A stretch of 64,000 bases of DNA from Rhodoferax aquaticus (GTDB taxonomy: Bacteria > Pseudomonadota > Gammaproteobacteria > Burkholderiales > Burkholderiaceae_C): the NCBI RefSeq assembly GCF_006974105.1, contig NZ_CP036282.1, positions 1 through 64,000 on the forward strand, given 5' to 3'. This document shows, piece by piece, positions 57,597 through 64,000 of the stretch. The notes under the pieces are model-generated. The model searched no databases and was not told the origin of the DNA. It saw nothing but the letters and a program-made list of their open reading frames with translations. The position numbers and the translations under genes were made by a program. Numbering within the stretch: position 1 is the first letter of the stretch; each line of letters begins with the position of its first letter.

Positions 57597-58793
57597 TTAG
57601 CGCTTCCCCCAGCTTGCGGGCTGCAGGGCCGCTTTGCGCAGGGCCAGTGCGGTCGCCGCCAGCAGCAAGACGGTGACCAGCAACATCACCACGGGCGTGC
57701 GCAGTGAATAGGCCAGTGGTGCGCCCATTTGCAATTGCTCCATTTGCACGCGGATGTAGTGGGTATAGGGCAGGGCACGGGCCCATGCTTGTGCCCCCCA
57801 GGGCATGGCCAAGAGCGGAAAGCCCACGCCACCAAAGGCAAACGCGGGTGCGGTCACAAAGCCGGTAGCCGACAGGGCCGTGCGCAGCGAACGGGTGAGC
57901 GCTGCCACCCATGCCCCCAAGGCAATCGACAAAGCCATAAACACCGCAAGTGCCACGCCCGTCCACAGCACCGAGCCCGCCGGGTGCCAGCCGCGCCCCC
58001 AGGTCATGCCACACAGTGCGAGCAGTGCCACACCGCCCAAGCCCAGCCAGGGCCACAGCAGCTTGCCCAGCAAGGCACCCGCCACTTGGGGCCACGCGGC
58101 GTGCGGGCCCAACCAATCCGCCAGACTGCGGTCGCGCAACTCGCGCCCCACCATCCAGGCCCCTGCGCCCATGGCCAAGATGTGCAGCAGCGCGGGGATG
58201 AGCGCGGCGGCTAGAAACTGCTCATAGTCGGTGGACGCGTTGAACAGGGTAATCAGGTCCGCACGCAGCGGCTCCATGGCCACCCGTACGCTGTGTGCGG
58301 GCTCACCACGCTTGGTGCGCGCGCTCATTTCGATGCCGGCGGACAGCGTGCCCACGGCACTGCGCACATCGCGTTGGATCAGGCTGGAATGCGTGCCCAA
58401 CTGCGCGTTGTGCAGCAAGGTGACGGTCGCTGCGCGGCCTTGTTTGAGGTCACGCGCCAAATCGCGCGGGATCAGCACCACGCCGTACACCTGGGCGGTG
58501 CGCAGGGCGGCCTCGGCCTCTGCGGTGCTGTTGAACTGCTGCGCCACTTGCAGGCCCGGCGTAGCCGCCAAAAAGCGGGTCAGCTGGCGGGAAATGCTGC
58601 TGTGGTCGGCGTCAAGCACGCCAATGGGCAGGGCGCGGGGTTGGCCGGCCGAAAAAATCCACCACACCAAGGCCACGCCCAAGAGCGGTACCCAGCTGAT
58701 GAAGGCCAAGTCCCACGGGCGGCGTAGCAACAGGGCGCCCTCGCGCCGTGCACTGGCGGCTAAGGCCTGCAGCAAGCCCAAGGGGTTAGCCAT
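57597..58793 (-). CDS. ABC-2 type transporter permease
   Basis: 398 residues with the same layout as the neighbour: helix near residues 30-50 (FISWVPLLGVALVWWIF), periplasmic domain (LPIGVLDADHSSISRQLTRF, VAQQFNSTAEAEAALRTAQV), C-terminal membrane helices. The two permeases are paralogous (DxDHSSxSRQLTRF in both), so they probably form a heterodimer. ATG at 58793 chosen; a TTG upstream is possible. Confidence 0.9.
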   Translation of the reverse strand: MANPLGLLQALAASARREGALLLRRPWDLAFISWVPLLGVALVWWIFSAGQPRALPIGVLDADHSSISRQLTRFLAATPGLQVAQQFNSTAEAEAALRTAQVYGVVLIPRDLARDLKQGRAATVTLLHNAQLGTHSSLIQRDVRSAVGTLSAGIEMSARTKRGEPAHSVRVAMEPLRADLITLFNASTDYEQFLAAALIPALLHILAMGAGAWMVGRELRDRSLADWLGPHAAWPQVAGALLGKLLWPWLGLGGVALLALCGMTWGRGWHPAGSVLWTGVALAVFMALSIALGAWVAALTRSLRTALSATGFVTAPAFAFGGVGFPLLAMPWGAQAWARALPYTHYIRVQMEQLQMGAPLAYSLRTPVVMLLVTVLLLAATALALRKAALQPASWGKR

Positions 58794-58811
58794 GCTGGAC
58801 GGGCCCAAGCG

Positions 58812-59795
58812 CTACTGCACCAGCACACTCATGCCCGGGCGAGCGCCCGCAATGGGCGCGGCGGGGCGGGCGCGTACCTCAAAGGTGCGGGCATCAAAGC
58901 CTTGGCCGCCACGGGTGGCGCGCCAGGTGGCAAAGTCGGGCAGGGCCGCGCTGTAAAACACCTTGAAACGCACCGGTGCGGCAGCACTGCCCAAGGCGGG
59001 CAAGGTCGCATCAAATGCATTGCCAATGGCAAAGCGTTGCAGCTTGTCCTCGCGCACGTTCAGCACCACCCACTGGTCTTTGAGGTCCACCAAGCTGACC
59101 ACAGCCACGCCTTGTGGCGATATTTCACCCACCTTGGCCAGGACCTTGGCCACCTCGCCGGCCACCGGGCTTTTGAGCTCGGTCTCTGCCTTGGCCGCTT
59201 GCACCTCTGCCACCACCCCGGCTACCTGCCGGGCTTGCGCTTGGGCTGCGGCTTTATCCTCGGTGCGCGCGCCGCTGCGGGCCATGTCGTACTGGGCGCG
59301 GGCGGCAATTTCGGCATCGCGCGAGGCTTTGAAGTTGGCCTCCGCTTCGTCGCGCTTTTGTGCGGCCAGCAGGCCGTCACGCGCCAAGCCATCCACCCGT
59401 TTGAAGGAAATACTCGCCAGCTCGGCGGCGGCTTGTGCGCGTTGCCAGTTCATGCGCGCCATTTCAATCTCTTGCGGGCGCGCGCCTTTTTCCGCCTTGT
59501 TGGCTACAGCCTGTGCCGCATCTTGCGCGGCAGTGGCCTGGGCCAGCTTGGCATTGACCTCAGGGCTGTCCATACGGATCAACGCGGCCCCTACCGCCAC
59601 GGTGTCGCCTTCTTTGACCAAGATCTCGGCAATGCGGCCGGGCACCTTGGCGGCAATATCGGTTTCGCGGGCTTCCATCTGGCCCTGGAATACCTCAGGC
59701 GCGGGCTGTCCGGCCTTCCACAGGCCATAGCCCAACAGTCCCACCACCAGCAGGCCTGCGCCGGCGCCTATCAGTCCAGTTTTTTTCATACTCAC
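58812..59795 (-). CDS. HlyD family membrane fusion protein
   Basis: 327 residues. N-terminal membrane anchor (GAGAGLLVVGLLGYGLW), biotinyl-lipoyl-like halves (GQMEARETDIAAKVPGRIAE and the C-terminal SPVAGEVAKV), a long coiled-coil alpha hairpin (residues ~80-200) and a beta-barrel. It bridges the inner-membrane permeases and TolC. GTG at 59795 overlaps the TolC-gene stop as GTGA; an ATG two codons in is the alternative. Confidence 0.92.
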   Translation of the reverse strand: MSMKKTGLIGAGAGLLVVGLLGYGLWKAGQPAPEVFQGQMEARETDIAAKVPGRIAEILVKEGDTVAVGAALIRMDSPEVNAKLAQATAAQDAAQAVANKAEKGARPQEIEMARMNWQRAQAAAELASISFKRVDGLARDGLLAAQKRDEAEANFKASRDAEIAARAQYDMARSGARTEDKAAAQAQARQVAGVVAEVQAAKAETELKSPVAGEVAKVLAKVGEISPQGVAVVSLVDLKDQWVVLNVREDKLQRFAIGNAFDATLPALGSAAAPVRFKVFYSAALPDFATWRATRGGQGFDARTFEVRARPAAPIAGARPGMSVLVQ

Positions 59796-61204
59796 TCCAC
59801 CCGAATATCGGCACGCGCCACGTAAGCGCCCATGTCTTCACTGAGCCCGCACGACTCCAAAAGCTGTGCCAAGGCCACGGCGTAGTCGTACGCGGTTTGG
59901 GCGCGCTCGGTGTGCACCTTGGCAAACTGGGTCTCGGCGTCTAACAGCTCCAGCGCGGTGCCGGTGCCTTGGGCCAAGGCGGCGGTGCGCAGGCGCAGCA
60001 CCTCTTGCGCCAGATCCACACTGGGCTGCTGCGCCAGGTATTGCCGGCGGGCTTGGTCCACCAAGCGCCAGTTGCGCTCCACCAGCAGGGCAATGTCGCT
60101 GCGGGCTTGGGCGTCGCTGCGCTCGGCCTGCACCACCAGTTGCTGGGTCGCGGCCGACAAGGATGTGCGATCCATGGTGTCCCACAGGCTCCAGCGCACG
60201 CCCACGCCCGCCACCCAGTCGGCATTTTTTTCCTTGAGCTGGTGCTGGCCAAAGGCAAATACCTGGGGCTTGCGCAAGGCGTCTTCCCCGTCGTGCAATC
60301 GCTCTGCCTGGGCCTTTTTGGCCGCCACTTTGGCCAAGCCCGGGTGCTGGCGCAAGGCGGCGTCAATAAATCCTTCCAAACCGGGTAGGGGCTGGGAATT
60401 CAAGAACAAGGGTGTTGCGGCTTGTGGCACAGGTCCTTGGGCGCGCAAGGTGCGGGCCAGTGCAATGGTGGCTAACTCGGCGTCGTCCTGGGCTTTCTGG
60501 GCGTTGCGCCTGGCCTCTTCCAGCGCAGCACGCACTTGCAGTCGCTCGACCCGCGCCATGACGCCAGCGCTCAGCATGCGCTCGGCGCTTTGGTCATGCT
60601 TTTCTACGTTGGCAAAGGCCGCTTGGCGCAAGCGCGCCGCCTTGGTGGCCAGTTGCGCGCCAAAGTAACGCTGCACCAGCAGTGTGGCCAGCTCATCCCG
60701 GGTGCGCAAGGCGTCGGCCTGGGCCTCTTGGGCCTGTGCGTTGACCAAGCCGCGCACCGCATCACTGGCGCCGCCCATGTACAAAGGCCAAGTGGCGGAC
60801 ACGGAGGCGGTCGTGTTGCTGTCTTCTTTTTTGTAGGTGTAGTTGGAGGGGAAGGGGTTCGCCGGAATGGGCAGGCGCTGCAGGGGCGGCGGCAGCATCT
60901 GCGTGGCCTGCGCCAAACCCCGGTTGATGGGGTCTAGGCTCACATCCAGGCTGGCGCTGTAGTGGTAGGCCGCGCCGCTCACCGCCACACTGGGGCCGCC
61001 TAAACCGCTCAGGCCTTGGCCTTGCAGGGTTTTGTGGTCCACGGCGGCTTGGGCAGCGGCCAGTTTGTCGGAGTTGGCTTTGACCAAGCTCCACGCCGCG
61101 TCGTAGCTCAGGTTGTCTGCCGCCGGGGTTTGGGCCAGCGCCACGAGCGCCCAGGATGACAGTGCGGCGGCCAAAGTGCTTCGTAAGGCAAAAGGCATGT
61201 GCAT
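59792..61204 (-). CDS. TolC family outer membrane efflux protein
   Basis: 470 residues with a signal peptide (FALRSTLAAALSSWALVALA, cleavage near AQ). Two repeats of the OEP fold with long helices (for example ARRNAQKAQDDAELATIALA) and VRWSLWDTMDRTSLSAATQQ. It forms the trimeric outer-membrane channel. The first gene of the export operon. Several in-frame starts exist (61249, 61228, 61204, 61198); the one at 61204 leaves a normal signal peptide. Confidence 0.92.
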   Translation of the reverse strand: MHMPFALRSTLAAALSSWALVALAQTPAADNLSYDAAWSLVKANSDKLAAAQAAVDHKTLQGQGLSGLGGPSVAVSGAAYHYSASLDVSLDPINRGLAQATQMLPPPLQRLPIPANPFPSNYTYKKEDSNTTASVSATWPLYMGGASDAVRGLVNAQAQEAQADALRTRDELATLLVQRYFGAQLATKAARLRQAAFANVEKHDQSAERMLSAGVMARVERLQVRAALEEARRNAQKAQDDAELATIALARTLRAQGPVPQAATPLFLNSQPLPGLEGFIDAALRQHPGLAKVAAKKAQAERLHDGEDALRKPQVFAFGQHQLKEKNADWVAGVGVRWSLWDTMDRTSLSAATQQLVVQAERSDAQARSDIALLVERNWRLVDQARRQYLAQQPSVDLAQEVLRLRTAALAQGTGTALELLDAETQFAKVHTERAQTAYDYAVALAQLLESCGLSEDMGAYVARADIRVE

Positions 61205-61280
61205 AGGCGGGTTGAAAAGTGCTTGCATTATCGGCCAGGCCTGCGCCATTGTGGCGTCATTTCAGGGCCTGCGATGGAGA

Positions 61281-61336
61281 AAATGGCCCTTTGCGCCCAC
61301 GGAATAAGCGCAAGCAGCTATACAAACCATAGCAAT
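61281..61336 (+). repeat. Intergenic double-hairpin repeat, copy D
   Basis: AATGGCCCTTTGCGCCCACG, GAATAAGCGCAAGCAGCTAT, ACAAACCATAGCAATT. First hairpin TTGCGC/GCGCAA, second GCTAT/ATAGC. It interrupts or abuts the IS6-like relic. Confidence 0.88.
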
Positions 61337-61344
61337 TGCCGCTA

Positions 61345-61475
61345 ACGGGTAGTTCTGAAGACAGCTCGCCCCTGATCCGTCGTCCCAAGACGCCACGCGC
61401 TTGCATCATTTCTTCCAAATGGCCAAAGCGCAAGGGGCAAGCTGCGTACCAGCGGGCGCACACATAGCAAAGCAC
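61345..61475 (-). pseudogene. IS6-like transposase relic
   Basis: Minus-strand frame reads CARWYAACPLRFGHLEEMMQ then ARGV, resembling the conserved start of IS6-family transposases (RWY..YPLSYRDLEEMMAERGV). Only about 30-40 codons survive, without catalytic DDE residues; the frame then runs into hairpin repeat copy D. No terminal inverted repeats were identified. Confidence 0.6.
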
Positions 61476-61556
61476 TCAACAGCAATTGCAAAGCCGTTTT
61501 TACAAAGACACGCCGTTAGCTTCCTCACAATGGCTGATTGCGACAGAACCGCTGCG

Positions 61557-61679
61557 ACCTGCATCCGGTGATGCGCGATGAAGACCTAGGTTTGCTGCAA
61601 GGCGGCCTCAAAGCCATCGGCTTCAGCGGGCGGCGCGAGGGCGGTGGCTACTTTTTACCGCGTGCGGTATTTGAATGAA
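61557..61679 (+). pseudogene. 3' fragment of an unidentified gene
   Basis: An open frame without own start ends at TGA 61677-61679: HPVMRDEDLGLLQGGLKAIG, then FSGRREGGGYFLPRAVFE. It has coding-like composition but no recognisable domain. Together with the IS6-like relic it marks a decayed junction just before vgrG. Confidence 0.4.
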
Positions 61680-61767
61680 GGGGCTAACGATGCAACGAAC
61701 GACTCAACGCGCATTCACTTGCGCAACCTTGGCCCGGTCCACCACGGATAAGCCACGGAGCTAAGCC

Positions 61768-63705
61768 ATGCCCACCACCACCCTCATCCCCGCAGAGCGC
61801 ATCCTCACCATTAGCAGCGCCAGCCTAGAGGCCCAAGCCGGTCACGCCCAACTTCAAGCCGTGCGCTTGGAAGGCCACGAAGGCATCAACCAACTCTTTC
61901 GCTACCAACTCACCCTGCAAACCCCGGACACCTCGGTCCCGGGTGGCCTGGTAGAGCTGGACCTCCAAGCCCTCATGGGCCAGGCCATTAGCTGCCACAT
62001 CCAGCTCGAAGGCATGGGCACGTTTGAGGCGGGCAGCATCGGTGGGGTCGTCAAGGGCCAACTCGCCACCCCCCACCAAGGCAGCGGAGAGCGCCAAATC
62101 AGCGCCCTCATCACCGCAGCCACCCTCATTCAAGAAACCCCGCGCCAGCGCGTCTACCAACTCACCCTGGAGCCCTGGCTGGCCCAGGCCCGGCTCAAGA
62201 GCGACTGCAAAGTCTTCCAAGACATGAGCCCGGTCGACGTGATCGAACACGTGCTGGCCAACTACCCCCAGCCCAGTACCAAGAGGCTCCTAGAGAGCTA
62301 CCCCGTGCGCGACTACTGCGTGCAGTACAACGAAACCGACCTGCAATTCATCACCCGGCTCATGCAAGAGTGGGGCATCAACTACCACTTCGAGCACAGC
62401 GGCGAGGCCCACCGCCTCATCTGGAGCGACCACAACGGCGCCTTCCAAATCCGGCAACAAGACCTGCAACAAAACAGCGCTGATCCCGGCCTCAACCCCT
62501 ACCACACCATCCCCTACTACCCGCTGGGGCACAAGACCGACCGCGAGTACATCCACCGCTTCAGCCCGGTGCAGCGCCTGACTGCCAGCGCCTACGCCAG
62601 TGCCGACTACGACTACACCCGCCCCCAGGCCAGCCTGGCGGTGCAAGCCAGCAGCGACCATGCAGGCAATCACCCGGCCCACCAGATCTACCTCTGGCGG
62701 GGAGGGAACAGCGGAGTGAACAGTGGAGCAGGTGGTGGAGCAAACACCTCCCTCTCTTCCTCCGACTACAGCCAGCCCAATGCAGGCGCAAACAGTGCCG
62801 CCAACCAGACCGAACCCCAAGGCCAACACCTAGCTCGCTTGCGCCTGCAAGCCCTGCGCCAGGGGGCCTTACGCGCCCGAGGTGCCGGCCACATCCGCGG
62901 CATCGTGCCCGGCAGCAGCTTCACCCTGGCCGAGCACCCCCAGACCAGCGCCAACACCGAATACATCGTCTTGCACACCACACTCGACATAGAAAACCCG
63001 AGTGAGCACAAAACAGGTAGCACCAACACCCAAGACACCACCCAAGGAAAGTGGCGCGTCCACACCGAATTCGAGGTCCAGCCCAGCACCATCGCCCTGC
63101 GCCCTGACGGCACACAGAGCAAACCCCTGATCCCCGGCCCCTTGAGCGCCTTGGTAGTCGGCCCCGCAGGGGCCAACCACCACACCGACTACCTCAGCCG
63201 CGTCAAGGTGCACTTCCCCTGGGATAGGCACGACGCGCGCGACCAACGCAGCAGCTGCTGGGTGCGGGTGGCAAGCCCTTGGGCGGGCAACCAGCTAGGG
63301 GCCATCCACATTCCCCGCATCGGGCAAGAAGTGCTGGTGAGCTTTGAAGGCGGCGACCCGGACAAACCCATCGTTATCGCCTCTGTCTACAACCAGAACA
63401 ACCAGCCTCCCTGGGAGCTGCCCGGCCAACAAGCCTTAAGTGGTATGCGTAGCCGCGAGCTCACCGCAGGCCAAGGCAACGCCGCCGCAGGAAGAAGCAA
63501 CCATGTGCTCTTGGACGACACCGCAGATCAAATCCAGGTGCAGGCCAAGAGCGACCACCAGCACAGCAGCTTGAGCCTAGGCCACATCACCCGCATAGAG
63601 AGCAGGGCAGGCCGCCAAGAACACCGGGGCGAAGGCTTTGAGCTGCGCACGGATGGCCACGGCGCTATCCGCGCCCAAGACGGCTTGCTCATCACTACCG
63701 AATAA
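61768..63705 (+). CDS. vgrG: Type VI secretion tip protein VgrG, short form
   Basis: 645 residues. The gp27-like half (GHEGINQLFRYQLTLQTPD, VIEHVLANYPQPSTKRLLES, YNETDLQFITRLMQEWGINY) and gp5-like OB/needle (RVKVHFPWDRHDARDQRSSC, WVRVASPWAGNQLGAIHIPR, EVLVSFEGGDPDKPIVIASV) are complete. It stops after FELRTDGHGAIRAQDGLLIT-TE, where family members from this group normally continue into a DUF2345 region, so it is truncated at that point. An unusual Gly/Asn/Ser-rich insert lies near residues 310-350. No other type VI gene is nearby: an orphan or auxiliary vgrG island. Confidence 0.92.
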   Translation: MPTTTLIPAERILTISSASLEAQAGHAQLQAVRLEGHEGINQLFRYQLTLQTPDTSVPGGLVELDLQALMGQAISCHIQLEGMGTFEAGSIGGVVKGQLATPHQGSGERQISALITAATLIQETPRQRVYQLTLEPWLAQARLKSDCKVFQDMSPVDVIEHVLANYPQPSTKRLLESYPVRDYCVQYNETDLQFITRLMQEWGINYHFEHSGEAHRLIWSDHNGAFQIRQQDLQQNSADPGLNPYHTIPYYPLGHKTDREYIHRFSPVQRLTASAYASADYDYTRPQASLAVQASSDHAGNHPAHQIYLWRGGNSGVNSGAGGGANTSLSSSDYSQPNAGANSAANQTEPQGQHLARLRLQALRQGALRARGAGHIRGIVPGSSFTLAEHPQTSANTEYIVLHTTLDIENPSEHKTGSTNTQDTTQGKWRVHTEFEVQPSTIALRPDGTQSKPLIPGPLSALVVGPAGANHHTDYLSRVKVHFPWDRHDARDQRSSCWVRVASPWAGNQLGAIHIPRIGQEVLVSFEGGDPDKPIVIASVYNQNNQPPWELPGQQALSGMRSRELTAGQGNAAAGRSNHVLLDDTADQIQVQAKSDHQHSSLSLGHITRIESRAGRQEHRGEGFELRTDGHGAIRAQDGLLITTE

Positions 63706-64000
63706 CGATAAAAAAGGCCTGGCCCAATCCAAACATGCCAAAGCGAAAAAAAGCTACATGGATAAACATGGTGCCACCTTGGCCGGTCAGTTCGAGAAGG
63801 CTTTGCGCATCAACCCGCTGATCAAGCAGATTTTTGATCCCTTCATCATGGATAGCGACACCCGCGACGCCGTTGAGCCCAGCGCCAACTTTGTGACCCC
63901 TAGCACATCGGCCAAGACGCAGGTCACTACTCTGCAGGGGGACGTAAAGCCGGCCGAAAAAACCAATGAGTTCATCCACCGCAACCACCTGCATGTGACC
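63653..64000 (+). CDS. Unidentified gene after vgrG, cut by the window edge
   Basis: A frame in another phase is open to the end of the window. Starts are the ATG at 63653, which would overlap vgrG by 53 bases, or the ATG at 63758 (MDKHGATLAGQFEKALRINP, then LIKQIFDPFIMDSDTRDAVE). Neither has a good ribosome site. The segment from 63707 on is lysine-rich (SKHAKAKKSYMDKHG) and not similar to DUF2345. By position it may be a VgrG-linked effector, adaptor or the shifted continuation of vgrG. No family is recognised. Confidence 0.45.
   Translation, partial: MATALSAPKTACSSLPNNDKKGLAQSKHAKAKKSYMDKHGATLAGQFEKALRINPLIKQIFDPFIMDSDTRDAVEPSANFVTPSTSAKTQVTTLQGDVKPAEKTNEFIHRNHLHVT

Noticed and set aside
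57094..58116. 340-codon minus-strand frame across both permease genes
   Set aside because: Same strand but another phase of two well-supported permease genes; no family match.

Overview
The window reads as chromosomal DNA of a betaproteobacterium of the Burkholderiales, most likely Comamonadaceae (a Rhodoferax/Albidiferax/Curvibacter-like organism). This is inferred from protein family flavour (RdgC, NnrU, DUF2189, DUF2788, short IF-1, GstA-type GST, coniferyl aldehyde dehydrogenase) and from a Comamonadaceae-like intergenic hairpin repeat. It is the origin-proximal part of the chromosome: dnaA-dnaN-gyrB at the left edge (dnaA is cut by the edge) and mnmG-rsmG-parA-parB with three parS sites at 37.5-42 kb. 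No rRNA, tRNA, CRISPR array, intact insertion sequence or prophage was recognised.

Layout. 1-5.3 kb: dnaA, dnaN, gyrB. 5.4-10.4 kb: infA, a small protein, a candidate small RNA, an Lrp regulator, a metallophosphoesterase and minCDE. 10.4-10.9 kb: an AT-rich divergent gap with TAG trinucleotide repeats, a GC-rich spacer and a DnaA-box cluster, which I read as the likely replication origin, about 10 kb from dnaA. 10.9-19.9 kb: GGDEF cyclase, NnrU, small membrane proteins, an orphan mini flagellar-rod protein, periplasmic proteins, a cysteine-free glutaredoxin-fold protein, RdgC, and two enzymes. 20.1-24.2 kb: a copper module (cueR-copZ, a GNAT gene, copA) with two MerR-type promoters, a Crp/Fnr pseudogene, and a copA carrying two in-frame copies of one DNA repeat. 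24.3-30.2 kb: a histidyl-tRNA synthetase-like gene and two chemoreceptors. 30.3-34.8 kb: GST and a coniferyl-aldehyde-dehydrogenase/GMC-oxidoreductase pair divergent from a Crp/Fnr regulator. 34.9-36 kb: an HTH/GHKL-ATPase/DUF4325 fusion. 36-43.5 kb: mnmG, rsmG, LysE exporter, parA, hydrolase, parB, methyltransferase, degenerate HD-GYP.

44.1-52.2 kb is a compact catabolic operon matching the trans-4-hydroxy-L-proline pathway: epimerase, three-subunit D-hydroxyproline dehydrogenase with stop/start overlaps, DapA-family deaminase, aldehyde dehydrogenase, GntR regulator and an orphan ABC binding protein. 52.4-56.4 kb is a sensory block (periplasmic binding protein, H-NOX, hybrid kinase, HD-GYP phosphodiesterase) linking gas sensing to cyclic-di-GMP. 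56.5-61.2 kb is a TolC/HlyD/two-permease export cluster without an ATPase gene. 61.2-64 kb holds an IS6-like relic, a gene fragment, a short vgrG and the start of a following gene cut by the window edge.

Base composition is not uniform. By eye the first ~17 kb is near 50-52% GC and the rest near 60%, but the 5' two thirds of gyrB stands out as a ~62-63% GC block inside the AT-richer part. A family of small double-hairpin repeats (at least eight full or partial copies) sits in intergenic gaps. All functional names come from motif recognition by reading; no database search was possible.
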